Origin: an uncultured Paracoccaceae bacterium | GTDB taxonomy: Bacteria > Pseudomonadota > Alphaproteobacteria > Rhodobacterales > Rhodobacteraceae | Length of the DNA stretch: 64,000 nucleotides | Direction of reading: 5' to 3' | Assembly: GCA_945952025.1 (NCBI GenBank) | Contig: CAMFGW010000010.1 | Location: forward strand, 22,507 to 86,506 | Shown here: positions 44,992 to 54,207 of the stretch, piece after piece | Layout: every line of letters begins with the position of its first letter | How positions within the stretch are numbered: the stretch's first letter is position 1 | Notes under the pieces: generated by a model | Seen by the model: the letters and a program-made list of their open reading frames with translations, nothing else | Database searches by the model: none | Told to the model about the DNA's origin: nothing | Program-made: the position numbers and the translations under genes

Positions 44992-45699
44992 ATGACCGAC
45001 CTATTCGCCTTCGGTGACACCGGCTGGGGTGACGAAATCCTGCATGGACTTCTGGTCACCATCGAGCTTGCGCTGGTCACACTGCCCGTGGGGCTGGCGC
45101 TTGGCTTCCTTGTGGCCTTTGCGGCCCTGTCGCAGAACCGGGCCCTGCGCACGCTCGGCAACGGCTACACCACCGTGATGCGCGGCATCCCGGAAATCCT
45201 GACGCTCTTCGTGGTCTACAACGGGCTTGGAATGGGGCTGAACGCGGCGCTGAGCCGGCTGGCCCCTGATGCGGCGCCCATCGACCTGAGCCCCTTCCTG
45301 GCCGGCGTCATCGCGCTGGCGCTGGTCTTTGCGGCCTTTTCGGCCGAGGTCATCCGCGGTGCCTTCAACGCGCTCGACCCCGGCCAGGTCGAGGCGGGCC
45401 GTGCGATCGGCATGACGCCCGGCAAGATCCTGAGGCGGATCAAGCTGCCGCAGGTCTGGCGGTTCGCGCTGCCGGGGCTTGGCAACCTGTGGATCAACAT
45501 GCTGAAGGATACGGCCCTTGTGTCGGTCATCGCGCTGAATGACCTGATGCGCATGACCAAGGTTGCGGTCGGCGTGACGAAGCAGCCCTTCACCTTCTAC
45601 CTCTTCGCCTGCCTTCTCTACTGGGCGATGTGCGTCCTGTCCGAACAGGTGCTGGCGCAGATGGAGCGTCGCGCCAATCGCGGCGTGCGGAGGGTCTGA
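44992..45699 (+). CDS. Amino acid ABC transporter permease (HisQ-like)
   Basis: 235 aa inner-membrane subunit with about five helices. It shows the HisQ/M-type N-terminal region (ILHGLLVTIELALVTLPVGLALGFLVAF), the MRGIPEILTLFVVYNG segment, and the EAA loop EVIRGAFNALDPGQVEAGRAIGMTPGKILRRIKLPQ that docks on the ATPase. GGAG lies before the ATG. The next permease begins one base after the stop. Confidence 0.92.
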   Translation: MTDLFAFGDTGWGDEILHGLLVTIELALVTLPVGLALGFLVAFAALSQNRALRTLGNGYTTVMRGIPEILTLFVVYNGLGMGLNAALSRLAPDAAPIDLSPFLAGVIALALVFAAFSAEVIRGAFNALDPGQVEAGRAIGMTPGKILRRIKLPQVWRFALPGLGNLWINMLKDTALVSVIALNDLMRMTKVAVGVTKQPFTFYLFACLLYWAMCVLSEQVLAQMERRANRGVRRV

Positions 45700-45700
45700 C

Positions 45701-46435
45701 ATGCATCCGATCGAGGTTCTTGGCACCTACTGGCAGCAGTTCCTGACCGGCGCGGGGATCACCGTCGCGCTGACCGGGCTGAGCGCCATCCTGGCCGCCG
45801 TCATCGCGCCCCTTCTCGCGCTGGTGCGGGTCGCCGGCAACCGCTGGGCGCAATGGCCCTTGCGCCTTTACATCTCTTTCATGCGCGGCACGCCGCTTCT
45901 GGCGCAGCTGTTCCTTGTCTACTACGGCGCGGGCCAGTTCCGCCCGACGCTCGAGGCCTGGGGGCTCTGGTCCTTCTTCCGCGATCCCTTCAACTGCGCG
46001 CTCCTGGTCTTTGCCGTCAACTCGACCGCCTACCAGACGGAAATCCTGAGGGGCGGCATCCAGGGCGTGCCGCCGGGCGAGGTCGAGGCGGCGCGCGCCG
46101 TCGGCATGACCCGCGTGCAGACGCTGCGGCGCGTGGTCTTTCCGCACGCCTACCGCATCGCCTGGCCCGCGCTCGGCAATGAAATCATCCTTCTGATGAA
46201 GGCCTCGGCCATCGCGTCGGTGGTCACGGTCTTCGACATCATGGGCCGCACGCGGCAGGTCTTTGCCAAGACCTTCGACTTCTCGGCCTATCTCTGGGCC
46301 GCGCTGCTTTACCTGGCGCTGACGGCGATCTTCATCGCCCTCTGGCGGCTGGCGGAAGCGCGGCTGTCCCGCCATATCGACGCCCGCGAAAGGGGCGTCG
46401 GAACCGAAGCCGTAACGAGGGGGGCCGGGGCATGA
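45701..46435 (+). CDS. Amino acid ABC transporter permease (HisM-like)
   Basis: 244 aa partner permease. It has [21 protein letters not shown] and the EAA loop [35 protein letters not shown]. It overlaps the ATPase gene by 4 bp (ATGA), so the membrane and ATPase subunits are translated together. Confidence 0.92.
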   Translation: MHPIEVLGTYWQQFLTGAGITVALTGLSAILAAVIAPLLALVRVAGNRWAQWPLRLYISFMRGTPLLAQLFLVYYGAGQFRPTLEAWGLWSFFRDPFNCALLVFAVNSTAYQTEILRGGIQGVPPGEVEAARAVGMTRVQTLRRVVFPHAYRIAWPALGNEIILLMKASAIASVVTVFDIMGRTRQVFAKTFDFSAYLWAALLYLALTAIFIALWRLAEARLSRHIDARERGVGTEAVTRGAGA

Positions 46436-47202
46436 CCCAAGCCGCAACGGGCGAAAAGGTGGTCGTGCGCGCCGACGACATCCGCAAGAACTTCGGCGCG
46501 GTCGAAGTGCTGAAGGGCATTTCGCTGCAGGCGAAGAACCACGATGTGATCTCGATCCTCGGGGCGTCGGGGTCGGGAAAGTCGACCTTCCTGCGCTGCC
46601 TGAACTTCCTTGAAACCCCCTCATCGGGCACGGTCGCGGTCCATGGCGAAGAGGTGGCGGTGAAGAACGGCCGGCCGCAGGACCAGAGGCAGGTCGAGCG
46701 GGTGCGCCGGCACCTGGGCATGGTTTTCCAGCAGTTCAACCTCTGGACCCATCGCACGGCGCTTGAAAATGTCATGGAAGGCCCGGTGCAGGTGAAGGGC
46801 CTGTCGCGTGTCGAAGCGCGCGAGAAGGCAGAGGCGCTTCTGGCGCGGGTCGGCCTGGCCGAGCGGATGGCGATGTATCCCTCGCAACTGTCGGGCGGCC
46901 AGCAGCAGCGCGTCGCCATCGCGCGCGCGCTGGCGATGGAGCCCGACGCGATCCTGTTCGATGAGCCGACCTCGGCGCTTGACCCCGAACTGGTGGGCGA
47001 GGTGCTGAAGGTCATGAAGTCGCTCGCCGAAGAGGGGCGCACGATGATCGTCGTCACGCACGAGATGGGCTTTGCCCGCGATGTCTCGACCGAAGTGGTC
47101 TTCTTCCATCAGGGCCGCATCGCCGAGAAGGGCACCCCCGACGAGTGCTTCAACCGGCCGCAGAGCGAACCCTTCCAGCGCTTCATTGCCAAGATCAGGT
47201 GA
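46432..47202 (+). CDS. Amino acid ABC transporter ATPase (HisP-like)
   Basis: 256 aa. Walker [15 protein letters not shown], signature [17 protein letters not shown], Walker [18 protein letters not shown]-loop [10 protein letters not shown]. Close to GlnQ/HisP type ATPases. The stop is 4 bp before the start of the enolase-superfamily gene, which places import and first metabolic steps in one transcript. Confidence 0.94.
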   Translation: MTQAATGEKVVVRADDIRKNFGAVEVLKGISLQAKNHDVISILGASGSGKSTFLRCLNFLETPSSGTVAVHGEEVAVKNGRPQDQRQVERVRRHLGMVFQQFNLWTHRTALENVMEGPVQVKGLSRVEAREKAEALLARVGLAERMAMYPSQLSGGQQQRVAIARALAMEPDAILFDEPTSALDPELVGEVLKVMKSLAEEGRTMIVVTHEMGFARDVSTEVVFFHQGRIAEKGTPDECFNRPQSEPFQRFIAKIR

Positions 47203-47206
47203 CCCC

Positions 47207-48361
47207 ATGACCGAGCCATCCCCGAAAGGCGCGACCCCGCCCCTGCGCGGCGCGCTTCGGATCGAGGCCGCGGACCTGCGGCTGGTCGCGCTGCCGCTGG
47301 TGACGCCCTTCGTCATCTCGACCGGCACGATGACCGACAAGATATTCCCGCTGCTGACCCTTCAGGCCAACGGGATCGAGGGGGTGGGCGAGGGGGTCAT
47401 GGACCCGACGCCCGACTATCTGGAAGAGACGATCCCCGCGACCATGGCCTTCCTGCGCGAGGTCCTGTTGCCGGCGGTCGTCGGCCGCAGCTTCAGCTCG
47501 CCCGCCGAACTTGCGCCGATCCTTGACCCCTGGCGGGGGCACCGGATGGCAAAGGCGATGGTCGAGATGGCCTTTACCGACCTTTTCGCGAAGTCGATGG
47601 GCCTCTCGTTGCGCGATCTTCTGGGCGGGCTTGGGAGCGAGGTGGCGGTCGGCGTCTCGATCGGCATCGCCGACATCCCGACGACGCTCGACCGCATCGC
47701 GGTGGCGCAGGACGCGGGCTACCGGCGCACGAAGCTGAAGATCAAGCAGGGCCATGACGTCGCGCTGCTGGCCGCCGTGCGCGAGCGGTTTCCGACGATC
47801 AAGCTGACGGTCGACGCCAATACCGACTACGGGCTCGTGGACCTGCCGGTCCTGCGGGCGATGGACGCCTTCGGGCTCGACTATATCGAGCAGCCGCTGG
47901 CCTTCGATGACATCCACGACCATGCGGTGGTGCAGGATGCGCTGGCGACGGCGATCTGCCTGGACGAAAGCATCCGCTCGGCCACCGATGCGCGCAAGGC
48001 GCTGGTCGCGGGGGCGGCGCGGGTCATCAACATCAAGGTCGGGCGTGTGGGCGGCTTTGCCTCGGCCCGCGCGATCCATGACGTCTGCGCGGCCTTCGGC
48101 GTGCCGGTCTGGTGCGGCGGCATGCTGGAAGCCGGTGTCGGGCGGGCGCACAATATCCACCTGGCGACCCTGCCGAACTTCACCAAGCCGGGCGACACCT
48201 CGTCGGCCAGCCGCTATTTCCACCGCGACATCATCCACGAGAGGCTGGAGACGCGGGGCGGCATGATGCCGGTGCCGCTCAACGGGCCCGGCATGGGCGT
48301 GACGCTTGACCTGCCCTTCCTCAAGACCGTCACCCGTTCGACGGAAAGCTTCCGTCCATGA
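47207..48361 (+). CDS. Enolase-superfamily enzyme, N-succinylamino acid racemase/OSBS-like
   Basis: 384 aa of the MLE/mandelate racemase branch of the enolase superfamily. Catalytic Lys pair: KLKIKQG at one side and NIKVGRVGGF at the other. Metal ligands: DANTDYG, DYIEQPL and ICLDESI. The C-terminal WCGGMLEAGVGRAHNIHLA segment is the one typical of the NSAR/OSBS (MenC-like) family. There is no other menaquinone gene here, so racemisation of N-acylamino acids is more likely than OSBS activity. The start is the ATG at 47207, not the track's 47072. It overlaps a GNAT gene by 4 bp, as NSAR and succinyltransferase genes do in Geobacillus kaustophilus. Confidence 0.82.
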   Translation: MTEPSPKGATPPLRGALRIEAADLRLVALPLVTPFVISTGTMTDKIFPLLTLQANGIEGVGEGVMDPTPDYLEETIPATMAFLREVLLPAVVGRSFSSPAELAPILDPWRGHRMAKAMVEMAFTDLFAKSMGLSLRDLLGGLGSEVAVGVSIGIADIPTTLDRIAVAQDAGYRRTKLKIKQGHDVALLAAVRERFPTIKLTVDANTDYGLVDLPVLRAMDAFGLDYIEQPLAFDDIHDHAVVQDALATAICLDESIRSATDARKALVAGAARVINIKVGRVGGFASARAIHDVCAAFGVPVWCGGMLEAGVGRAHNIHLATLPNFTKPGDTSSASRYFHRDIIHERLETRGGMMPVPLNGPGMGVTLDLPFLKTVTRSTESFRP

Positions 48362-49068
48362 GCGACGGTCTGATCTTCCGCGACCTGAAGGGGGTGCCGG
48401 AACTCAAGGCGTGCGAGGCCTTGCAGACGGCAGTCTGGGGTGAGGACGACCCCGTCGACAATTCGGACCTCATGCTCGCCGTGCAGCATGAAGGGGGCCT
48501 GGTCGGCGGCGCCTTTCGCAGCGGGCATCTTCTGGGGTTCGTCTTCGGCTTCCCTTCGGCCACGCCCGGCGTCCAGCATTCGCACCGGCTGGCCGTCCAT
48601 CCGGATGCGCGGGGGCTTAAGCTTGGCGCGCGGCTCAAATGGTTCCAGCGCGACTGGTGCCTTCAGCGAAACATCACGCGCGTGCGCTGGACCTACGACC
48701 CGCTGCGCGCGATCAACGCCGGGCTGAACATTGGCCATCTGGGGGCGACGGCGAGCCATTATCACCCCGACTATTATGGCCAGATGGAGGGGATCAACGC
48801 CGGCCTGCCGTCCGACCGGCTGGTCGCCGACTGGCAGCTCGACACGCCCGGCGTCGTGGCGCGGGCGGCGGGCGATGCGGCCCCGGCCGAGGGCGCGCCG
48901 CGCCTGACGGTGCCCATTCCGGCCGATCTGGACCACCTCTTCGCCATTGACCGGGAGGCGGCGCTCGCCGCGCGCATGACCGTCCGCCGCGCCCTGACCC
49001 AGGCCTTCGCCGAGGGGCTGAGGATCACCGGGTTCGATGCGAGGACGCCGGCCTATCTGCTGACCTGA
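48358..49068 (+). CDS. COG3375-type GNAT acyltransferase (putative N-succinyltransferase)
   Basis: 236 aa GNAT-like protein of the group often found beside N-succinylamino acid racemases. Recognisable by VGGAFRSGHLLGFVFGFPSATPG, HSHRLAVHPDARGLKLGARLKWFQRDWC (acyl-CoA site) and RWTYDPLRAINAGLNIGHLGATASHYHPDYYG. It probably acylates the amino group of the imported amino acid (possibly with succinyl-CoA), making the substrate for the racemase just upstream. That pairing is known for the D- to L-amino acid conversion pathway of Geobacillus; it is inferred here. Its desuccinylase partner (M20 peptidase) is missing. Confidence 0.72.
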   Translation: MSDGLIFRDLKGVPELKACEALQTAVWGEDDPVDNSDLMLAVQHEGGLVGGAFRSGHLLGFVFGFPSATPGVQHSHRLAVHPDARGLKLGARLKWFQRDWCLQRNITRVRWTYDPLRAINAGLNIGHLGATASHYHPDYYGQMEGINAGLPSDRLVADWQLDTPGVVARAAGDAAPAEGAPRLTVPIPADLDHLFAIDREAALAARMTVRRALTQAFAEGLRITGFDARTPAYLLT

Positions 49069-49151
49069 CACGACACCCGTCCCTTTCCGGCTGGTCCCGG
49101 ATGTGCTGGAATTTCGCAGATGCGACTCGGGGTCAGGAGTGGGGGTTCGAC

Positions 49152-49361
49152 ATGTCCGTGATCGAATGCAGGCAACTTTTCCTGGTCCTGCGGCTCTATT
49201 CCAAACGCCAGCGCGGGGACGGGAAGATCCCGGCCAGGGCTTATTTCGCCTCCATCATCAGCAACACGCGCGACCCGGCCAGCCAAAGATGGTTCGCGAT
49301 CTGTGCAGACCGGGAGGCGCGCCGTCAGGCAGCCGCGGCGCAGCGCACGACGGGGACCTGA
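49152..49361 (+). CDS. Putative 69-aa hypothetical protein
   Basis: Short ORF between the two convergent catabolic operons. From the ATG at 49152 the product is MSVIECRQLFLVLRLYSKRQ followed by a segment rich in Ile, Ser and Arg, ending AAAAQRTTGT. GGGGG lies six bases upstream. No family is recognised and it may be spurious; a second in-frame start at 49101 exists. The rest of the 302 bp gap holds nothing I can identify. Confidence 0.3.
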   Translation: MSVIECRQLFLVLRLYSKRQRGDGKIPARAYFASIISNTRDPASQRWFAICADREARRQAAAAQRTTGT

Positions 49362-49370
49362 AGCGCCGGA

Positions 49371-50882
49371 CTATTTCCCCCGCGTGCGCCGCTGGGCGCG
49401 CCTTCGGGCGTCGTAGCGCTTCAGCGCGGCCAGCCGGCCACGCACCCGGACCCGCGCGCGGAGGCGATCCCAGCCCTTGAAAAGCCCGCGCCGTGCCGGG
49501 CTCTCGAACAGGTCGTCGGGGCCGTTGGGGTCCAGTATCTCATTCTCTGCCAGCCATTCCTCGATGCCGCTGAGCGTGGGGATTTCGTAGGGCACAAGGC
49601 TCCGGCCTTCGCCCTTCAGCCCCTCGATCGCGGCGATGAGCCCGCCGGTATCAGAAAGCCGCGCCGCGACCTCGGCCGGTGTGCAGCCCAGATGTTCGGC
49701 CAGAAGCCGGTCGCGCAGGCCCGCGATGACGGGGGCGGTGGCCTTATCCCCCTCAATGACGATATCGCATTCCGTATCAAGGCGAAGCGAGCGGTTGTTG
49801 AAGTTCGACGAGCCGACCCGAAGGACGCGCCCGTCGACGATCATCAGCTTGGAATGCACATAGATCCAGGCGCCCCCCGCCGTCCGGGGGTGGTAGATGC
49901 GCAGGCGGCCGTGGCGGTCGAGCCGGCGCAATGCCTCCATCAACCGCGCACGGGCGGTGTCCATCGCCAGCGGTTCGAGCCAGCCCTTCGCCGACTTCGG
50001 ATTGATGATGACGATGTCGGGGCCGTCCGCCTCCATCAGCCGCTCGGCGATGGCCTGGGCGATGCGGCGCGAGGCGAAATACTGGCTTTCGGCATAGATC
50101 GACTGGCGCGCCGCCCGGATCAGGTCGATGTCGGCCTGCTCGATTTCATGGATCGGGGGGGCGTCGGGCATCTTCGGCCGGGTCCGCGCGATGGCAAGCG
50201 AGATGTCCCGAAGGTCGGGCGTCACGCAGGGTGGCCAGGCGTCGTGGCCCGCATCGCAGCGCGGCAGGTCCTTGCCGGTTGCGAGCTTCCAGCGGTCGCG
50301 GCCCAGGTCGCCGATGGCGCGGGCGGCAGGGCCGTCGAAAAGGCTCGCGGCATCATGCCAGGGCGGGTGCTGGCGGCCGCCGGGGCTGACGCGGCGGGGG
50401 TCGCGGTCGAAGTGGGTCGGGCGGTCCCAGCGTTCCGAGGTCATGTCGATGCCGCCACAGAAGGCGATGCTGTCGTCGATGGCGATGATCTTCTGGTGGT
50501 GAGAGCTGGCGAACGGGTGCTTGCGGTCGAAGCGCAGCGTGATCTGGGGATGCGCCCGCCAGCGCAGCACCGTCCAGAGGGTCGAGCCGCGAAACATCGA
50601 GCGGATCGCACCCGCCCCCCAGCGCAGAAGGCGGATCTGCAGGCCGGGCGTGCGGTCGGCGAGCCAGAGGATGAAGTCGCCGAGCCGTTCCGGGCCGCCG
50701 TCGTCCGCCTTGCCGAAGGGGATGCGGGCGTCGAAGTCCCAGGCGATCAGGAGGATGCTCTGGCGGGCCTTCAGCATGGCCTCGCGGGCGGCGACGAAGT
50801 AATCGGAGGCATCGACGACAAGGGCGAAGCGGCCGGCCCGCTCGATGCGCCAGGCATTGCGCCCCTTGACCATCAGTCCCAT
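49371..50882 (-). CDS. Phospholipase D-like domain protein
   Basis: 503 aa with two HKD motifs of the PLD superfamily: SHHQKIIAIDDSIAFCGGIDM in the first half and VHSKLMIVDGRVLRVGSSNFNNRS in the second, so both catalytic halves are intact. Members hydrolyse or transfer phosphodiesters (phospholipids, cardiolipin synthase) but the substrate here is unknown. Start taken as the ATG at 50882 with GGGGGA upstream; the ATG at 50873 is the alternative. It overlaps the DMFase-like gene and is last in the leftward set. It may be a passenger rather than part of the pathway. Confidence 0.82.
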   Translation of the reverse strand: MGLMVKGRNAWRIERAGRFALVVDASDYFVAAREAMLKARQSILLIAWDFDARIPFGKADDGGPERLGDFILWLADRTPGLQIRLLRWGAGAIRSMFRGSTLWTVLRWRAHPQITLRFDRKHPFASSHHQKIIAIDDSIAFCGGIDMTSERWDRPTHFDRDPRRVSPGGRQHPPWHDAASLFDGPAARAIGDLGRDRWKLATGKDLPRCDAGHDAWPPCVTPDLRDISLAIARTRPKMPDAPPIHEIEQADIDLIRAARQSIYAESQYFASRRIAQAIAERLMEADGPDIVIINPKSAKGWLEPLAMDTARARLMEALRRLDRHGRLRIYHPRTAGGAWIYVHSKLMIVDGRVLRVGSSNFNNRSLRLDTECDIVIEGDKATAPVIAGLRDRLLAEHLGCTPAEVAARLSDTGGLIAAIEGLKGEGRSLVPYEIPTLSGIEEWLAENEILDPNGPDDLFESPARRGLFKGWDRLRARVRVRGRLAALKRYDARRRAQRRTRGK

Positions 50883-52483
50883 CGGTCTGGTCCCCCGGCT
50901 GGCCCCCACCGGCCGGTCAGGACGCGGCGCGTGACCCGCTCGACCGGCGCGTCGCGGGCGATGAGGCCCGCGACCCATTCGCAGGAGCCCGCGTTGAAGA
51001 CGCCGCCCCTGCCGCGCCGGTAATGCGCCATGCAGCCGTTGCCGCGCGCCGCCCGGCCGATGGCCTCGGGCGTGCGGCCGCCGTAGAGGCGGGCCGCCAG
51101 ATCCTCGGCGTCGAGCGTGCCGATGAAGCGGTCCTCGTCATGGCGGCCGGTCGAATGGGCCATGGTGGTCGCCGGTGACAGGGCGATGATGGTCAGGTCG
51201 CCCTCGAGCCCCGTGCCGGGTGCGGCGAAGGGCAGGCCGTGGCGCATTTCATAGTCGATGCCGTCGACCTCGTATCCGAAGATGCGCGAGGCGGCGCCCA
51301 GCACGTCGCCGTAGCCGAGGCCGCAGTCGGTCAGCGACCAGTGGTCCGGGCGGTAGATGGTGAAGCCGCCCGCGCCATGGGCGGCACAGCGGCTCCAGCC
51401 GGCATAGACGCCCGCCGCGCCGGTCAGGCCCATGGTCGCGGCGGCCGGGCGGCCCACGGCGGGATTGTCCCAGTAGCTCGTCAGGCGGGCGGGGTCGGGG
51501 TCCTGATCCTCGGCCAGGGTCTTGAAGCAGGTCTGGACGGTCAGGTCATGGGACAGCCGGGTCTGCCAGAAGAAGTTGCCGCCGAGACGCGCAAGCTCGC
51601 CCCCGGCATGGGTCCAGGCGTCGAGATTGTCGCGCATCTGGCGCGTCCAGTATTCGTCATGGCCGACGACCAGCGCGCGGGCGTAGCCGTCCAGAAGGCC
51701 CGGATCGCGGTGCAGGTCGTGCTGGGTGGCGTGGTCGAGCGCGATCCCCTGACCCTCGCACCAGTGGACGAAGGGCCGCTCGAAGGCCGCCCAGCCGGAG
51801 GAGGCGTATTTCTTGGAAACCCCCTCGGCGCGGGCATAGTCCATGTGCGGATATTCGGGGCGGCGCAGGAGCGGCGAGGCATGCGGGATGCGTGGCGCGC
51901 CGTCCGGCCAGCGCACGAAGCCCGTGGCCCAGGGTCTTAGCGTCGAGACATGGGGCGCGAAATCGCCGCCGGCGGGGCCGGTCAGGCCCTGGTAATGGTT
52001 CGAGCCGCCCCAGTCGTTGTAGGCGCACCAGGTGCCGGTGGCGTGGATCAGAAGGATGCGGCCGGACGGGGGGGCGGGTTTTGCGGCCGGGCGGATGACG
52101 ACCATGCCTTCGGAGCGGTGGCCGGGCACCGACCATTCGATGCGGTAGAGCCCGCTTGGCCAGTCCCGGGGTACGGTCAGCGCGTATCGTTCCGGCCAGC
52201 CGCAGCCCCGGACCGAGCAGTCGGCGGGGGTTTCGGCGAAACCGGCCGCGACTTCAGTGTCCAGCATCAGGCGCTGGTCGATCCCGTCGCGGAGGATGCG
52301 CATCCGGGCGCGGGGGGCGTTCGACATGAGGCGCAGAGCCAGCCTTTCCCCCGGAGCTACGCTCAGGCGGTCGGTGTAGCCCCAGACCTGCGGGCGGGCG
52401 GGATCGGCGCTCGCCGCCTCGTAATAGTGCCCGGTGACGGGATCGCCGTCATCGTAGGGCCCTGCAACGAAAAATCCCTTCAT
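50873..52483 (-). CDS. N,N-dimethylformamidase large-subunit-like protein
   Basis: 536 aa, about 300-500 residues shorter than the full DMFase large subunit, which also carries other domains. It has the C-terminal family block: ILLIHATGTWCAYNDWGGSNHY, YPHMDYARAEGVSKKYASSGWAAFERPFVHWCEGQGI, ALVVGHDEYWTRQMRDNL and GGELARLGGNFFWQTRL. Family members include the catalytic subunit of dimethylformamidase, an amidohydrolase. No small subunit is present. Start at 52483 (MKGFFVAGPYDDGD) with AGGGGGC, replacing the track's 53053. An amide hydrolase acting on the imported compound is inferred. Confidence 0.72.
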   Translation of the reverse strand: MKGFFVAGPYDDGDPVTGHYYEAASADPARPQVWGYTDRLSVAPGERLALRLMSNAPRARMRILRDGIDQRLMLDTEVAAGFAETPADCSVRGCGWPERYALTVPRDWPSGLYRIEWSVPGHRSEGMVVIRPAAKPAPPSGRILLIHATGTWCAYNDWGGSNHYQGLTGPAGGDFAPHVSTLRPWATGFVRWPDGAPRIPHASPLLRRPEYPHMDYARAEGVSKKYASSGWAAFERPFVHWCEGQGIALDHATQHDLHRDPGLLDGYARALVVGHDEYWTRQMRDNLDAWTHAGGELARLGGNFFWQTRLSHDLTVQTCFKTLAEDQDPDPARLTSYWDNPAVGRPAAATMGLTGAAGVYAGWSRCAAHGAGGFTIYRPDHWSLTDCGLGYGDVLGAASRIFGYEVDGIDYEMRHGLPFAAPGTGLEGDLTIIALSPATTMAHSTGRHDEDRFIGTLDAEDLAARLYGGRTPEAIGRAARGNGCMAHYRRGRGGVFNAGSCEWVAGLIARDAPVERVTRRVLTGRWGPAGGPDRWD

Positions 52484-52512
52484 ACTGCCCCCTTCGTGGT
52501 GCGACCCGAAGG

Positions 52513-53553
52513 CTAGCGCGTCCCGTCGCCGTCCGCCACGGGCCAGGCGCCAAGGACGGCGGCAAGGTTGTCGCCAAGCTGCGGGCAGAGGTAGCCGCCC
52601 TCCTGCACGATGAGCGTCGGCAGGCCCTCGGCTGCGACCGCGCGGCCGATGGCGGCGAAACCGTGGGTGCTGACGGCGAGGCCCGCGAAGGGGTCGCCCT
52701 CGAACGCATCGAGGCCGAGGGCGAGAAGCAGGGTGTCCGCCCGGAACTCGCGCACGGCCTTCAGCCCCTGGTCGAGGGCGGCCAGGAACCCCTCGTCCCC
52801 CGTGCCGCGCTTCAGGGGAAGGTTGAGGTTCGCGCCGTCGCCCGCGCCGGTGCCCCGTTCCTCGGCGTAGCCCCAGAAGAAGGGGTAGAAGCGTTCGGGG
52901 TGGGCGTGAAGCGATACGGTCAGCACATCGCCCCGGCCGTAGAAGATGCCTTGCGTCCCGTTGCCGTGGTGCAGGTCCACGTCCAGGATCGCGACGCGGC
53001 GGCCGGCGCGGGTCATGGCCTCGGCGGCGATGGCCGAGTTGTTCAGGTAGCAAAAGCCGCCGGCCAGATCGGCGAAGGCATGGTGACCGGGCGGGCGGCA
53101 GAGCGCATAGGCCGACGGCTCGCCGTCAAGGACCAGCTTTGCGGCTTGAAGCGCTGTCTGGGCGCTGACGTAGGCGGACCCCCAGGTCTCGGCGCCGATG
53201 GGGCAGGAGGTGTCGGTCATGTGGAACCCCGCCTGGCCGACGGCGGACTTCGGGTAGCCGTCGGTGCGGCTGGCCGGGTGGATGTTCGGAATGACCTCGG
53301 GGCTGGCGCCCTGGATTTTTTGCCAGCGGGCATGGATGCCTTTCAAGAAGGTCAGGTAGCGTTCGGGATGGACGGCGGCGATGGGCAGAAGGCCGTGGTC
53401 GTCCGGCTTGACGACGGGACCGCCGGCCTTTTCGACGCCTTCCTTAAGTGCGTCGATGCGCGCGGGCTGTTCGGGGCAGGGCGCGCGGGCGCCCGATGAC
53501 AGGAAGAACTGCGGATCGTGCCGCCGCTGGCCTTCGTCGAACACGGTGATCAT
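52513..53553 (-). CDS. Acetylpolyamine-deacetylase/histone-deacetylase-like amidohydrolase
   Basis: 346 aa zinc amidohydrolase of the arginase/deacetylase fold. The catalytic His pair is in LCRPPGHHAFADL, the zinc ligands in ILDVDLHHGNGTQ and LALGLDAFEGDP, and the transition-state Tyr in VQEGGYLCP. Similarity to bacterial acetylpolyamine amidohydrolases (PGHHA, then CYLNNSAIAAE) suggests it removes acetyl groups from polyamines or a related N-acyl compound. Start 53553 overlaps the GNAT stop by 4 bp; the track's 53574 is an alternative. 29 bp separate it from the DMFase-like gene downstream. Confidence 0.85.
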   Translation of the reverse strand: MITVFDEGQRRHDPQFFLSSGARAPCPEQPARIDALKEGVEKAGGPVVKPDDHGLLPIAAVHPERYLTFLKGIHARWQKIQGASPEVIPNIHPASRTDGYPKSAVGQAGFHMTDTSCPIGAETWGSAYVSAQTALQAAKLVLDGEPSAYALCRPPGHHAFADLAGGFCYLNNSAIAAEAMTRAGRRVAILDVDLHHGNGTQGIFYGRGDVLTVSLHAHPERFYPFFWGYAEERGTGAGDGANLNLPLKRGTGDEGFLAALDQGLKAVREFRADTLLLALGLDAFEGDPFAGLAVSTHGFAAIGRAVAAEGLPTLIVQEGGYLCPQLGDNLAAVLGAWPVADGDGTR

Positions 53554-54023
53554 GTCGCCCCCAATCTGTTCCATCCCGACCCCTCGAGGATCAGGAACTC
53601 ATAGCCCCGCGCCTGAAAGCCCATCCGTTCATAAAGCGCCTTGGCGCCCGCGTTCCCCGGCGACACGCCAAGCGTCAGGTAGGCCGCCCCCCAGTCCCGC
53701 TGCGCCGCCTTTGCCGCAGCCGCCAGAAGCCCACGGCCCACCCCCGTCCCCCGCGCGCTTTCACGGACATAGAGGTCCTGCACGAAAAGGCCGGGTTGGC
53801 CGCGCACGGTCGAGAAGTCGGGGTAGAAGATGACAAGGCCGATGGGCGCTGTGTCTTCCGCCAGAATTCCGTGCCAGAGGGGCCGGGGCCCGAAGCCGTG
53901 GGCGCGAAGCTGTTCTGCCGTTCCCGTCGGGTGGCCGCCGTCATGGGCCGCGAGTTCAAGAAGCAGCGCGCGGATGTTGGCCACGTCGGCCTCGGCCGCG
54001 CTGCGGTAGCGGGGGCCGGTCAT
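53550..54023 (-). CDS. GNAT family N-acetyltransferase
   Basis: 157 aa. Conserved GNAT core: VIFYPDFSTVRGQPGLFVQDLYV, the acetyl-CoA loop RGTGVGRGLLAAAAKAAQ and AGAKALYERMGF. The N-terminal YRSAAEADVANIRALLLELAAHDGG and the overall size resemble diamine/spermidine acetyltransferases, but I cannot confirm substrate. It is directly coupled (ATGA) to the acetylpolyamine-deacetylase-like gene, so an acetylate/deacetylate pair seems intended. Confidence 0.82.
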   Translation of the reverse strand: MTGPRYRSAAEADVANIRALLLELAAHDGGHPTGTAEQLRAHGFGPRPLWHGILAEDTAPIGLVIFYPDFSTVRGQPGLFVQDLYVRESARGTGVGRGLLAAAAKAAQRDWGAAYLTLGVSPGNAGAKALYERMGFQARGYEFLILEGSGWNRLGAT

Positions 54024-54207
54024 GGTGCGTGCTTTCCGGGGCAGGTAGTGGCGTTCGGCGCTGGATTGGCGGCGCGGTGGACGGGGATCAGATGGCCGAA
54101 CTCGCGACCGAGGAGCGCGGGGCGCTGCCTGGCGAACGAACCTGTCCGATCCCTGTGAAGGCGCGGCCCGATGCGGTGCCGGGCGCGCCCAGAGGGGGCG
54201 GGCCGGC

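Noticed and set aside
47207-48361. menC o-succinylbenzoate synthase of menaquinone synthesis
   Set aside because: No other men genes nearby and the gene is coupled to an amino acid transporter and a GNAT, which favours an N-acylamino acid racemase.
52513-53553. Eukaryote-like histone deacetylase acting on chromatin
   Set aside because: The fold is shared, but the sequence pattern and context fit bacterial acetylpolyamine or small-molecule amidohydrolases.
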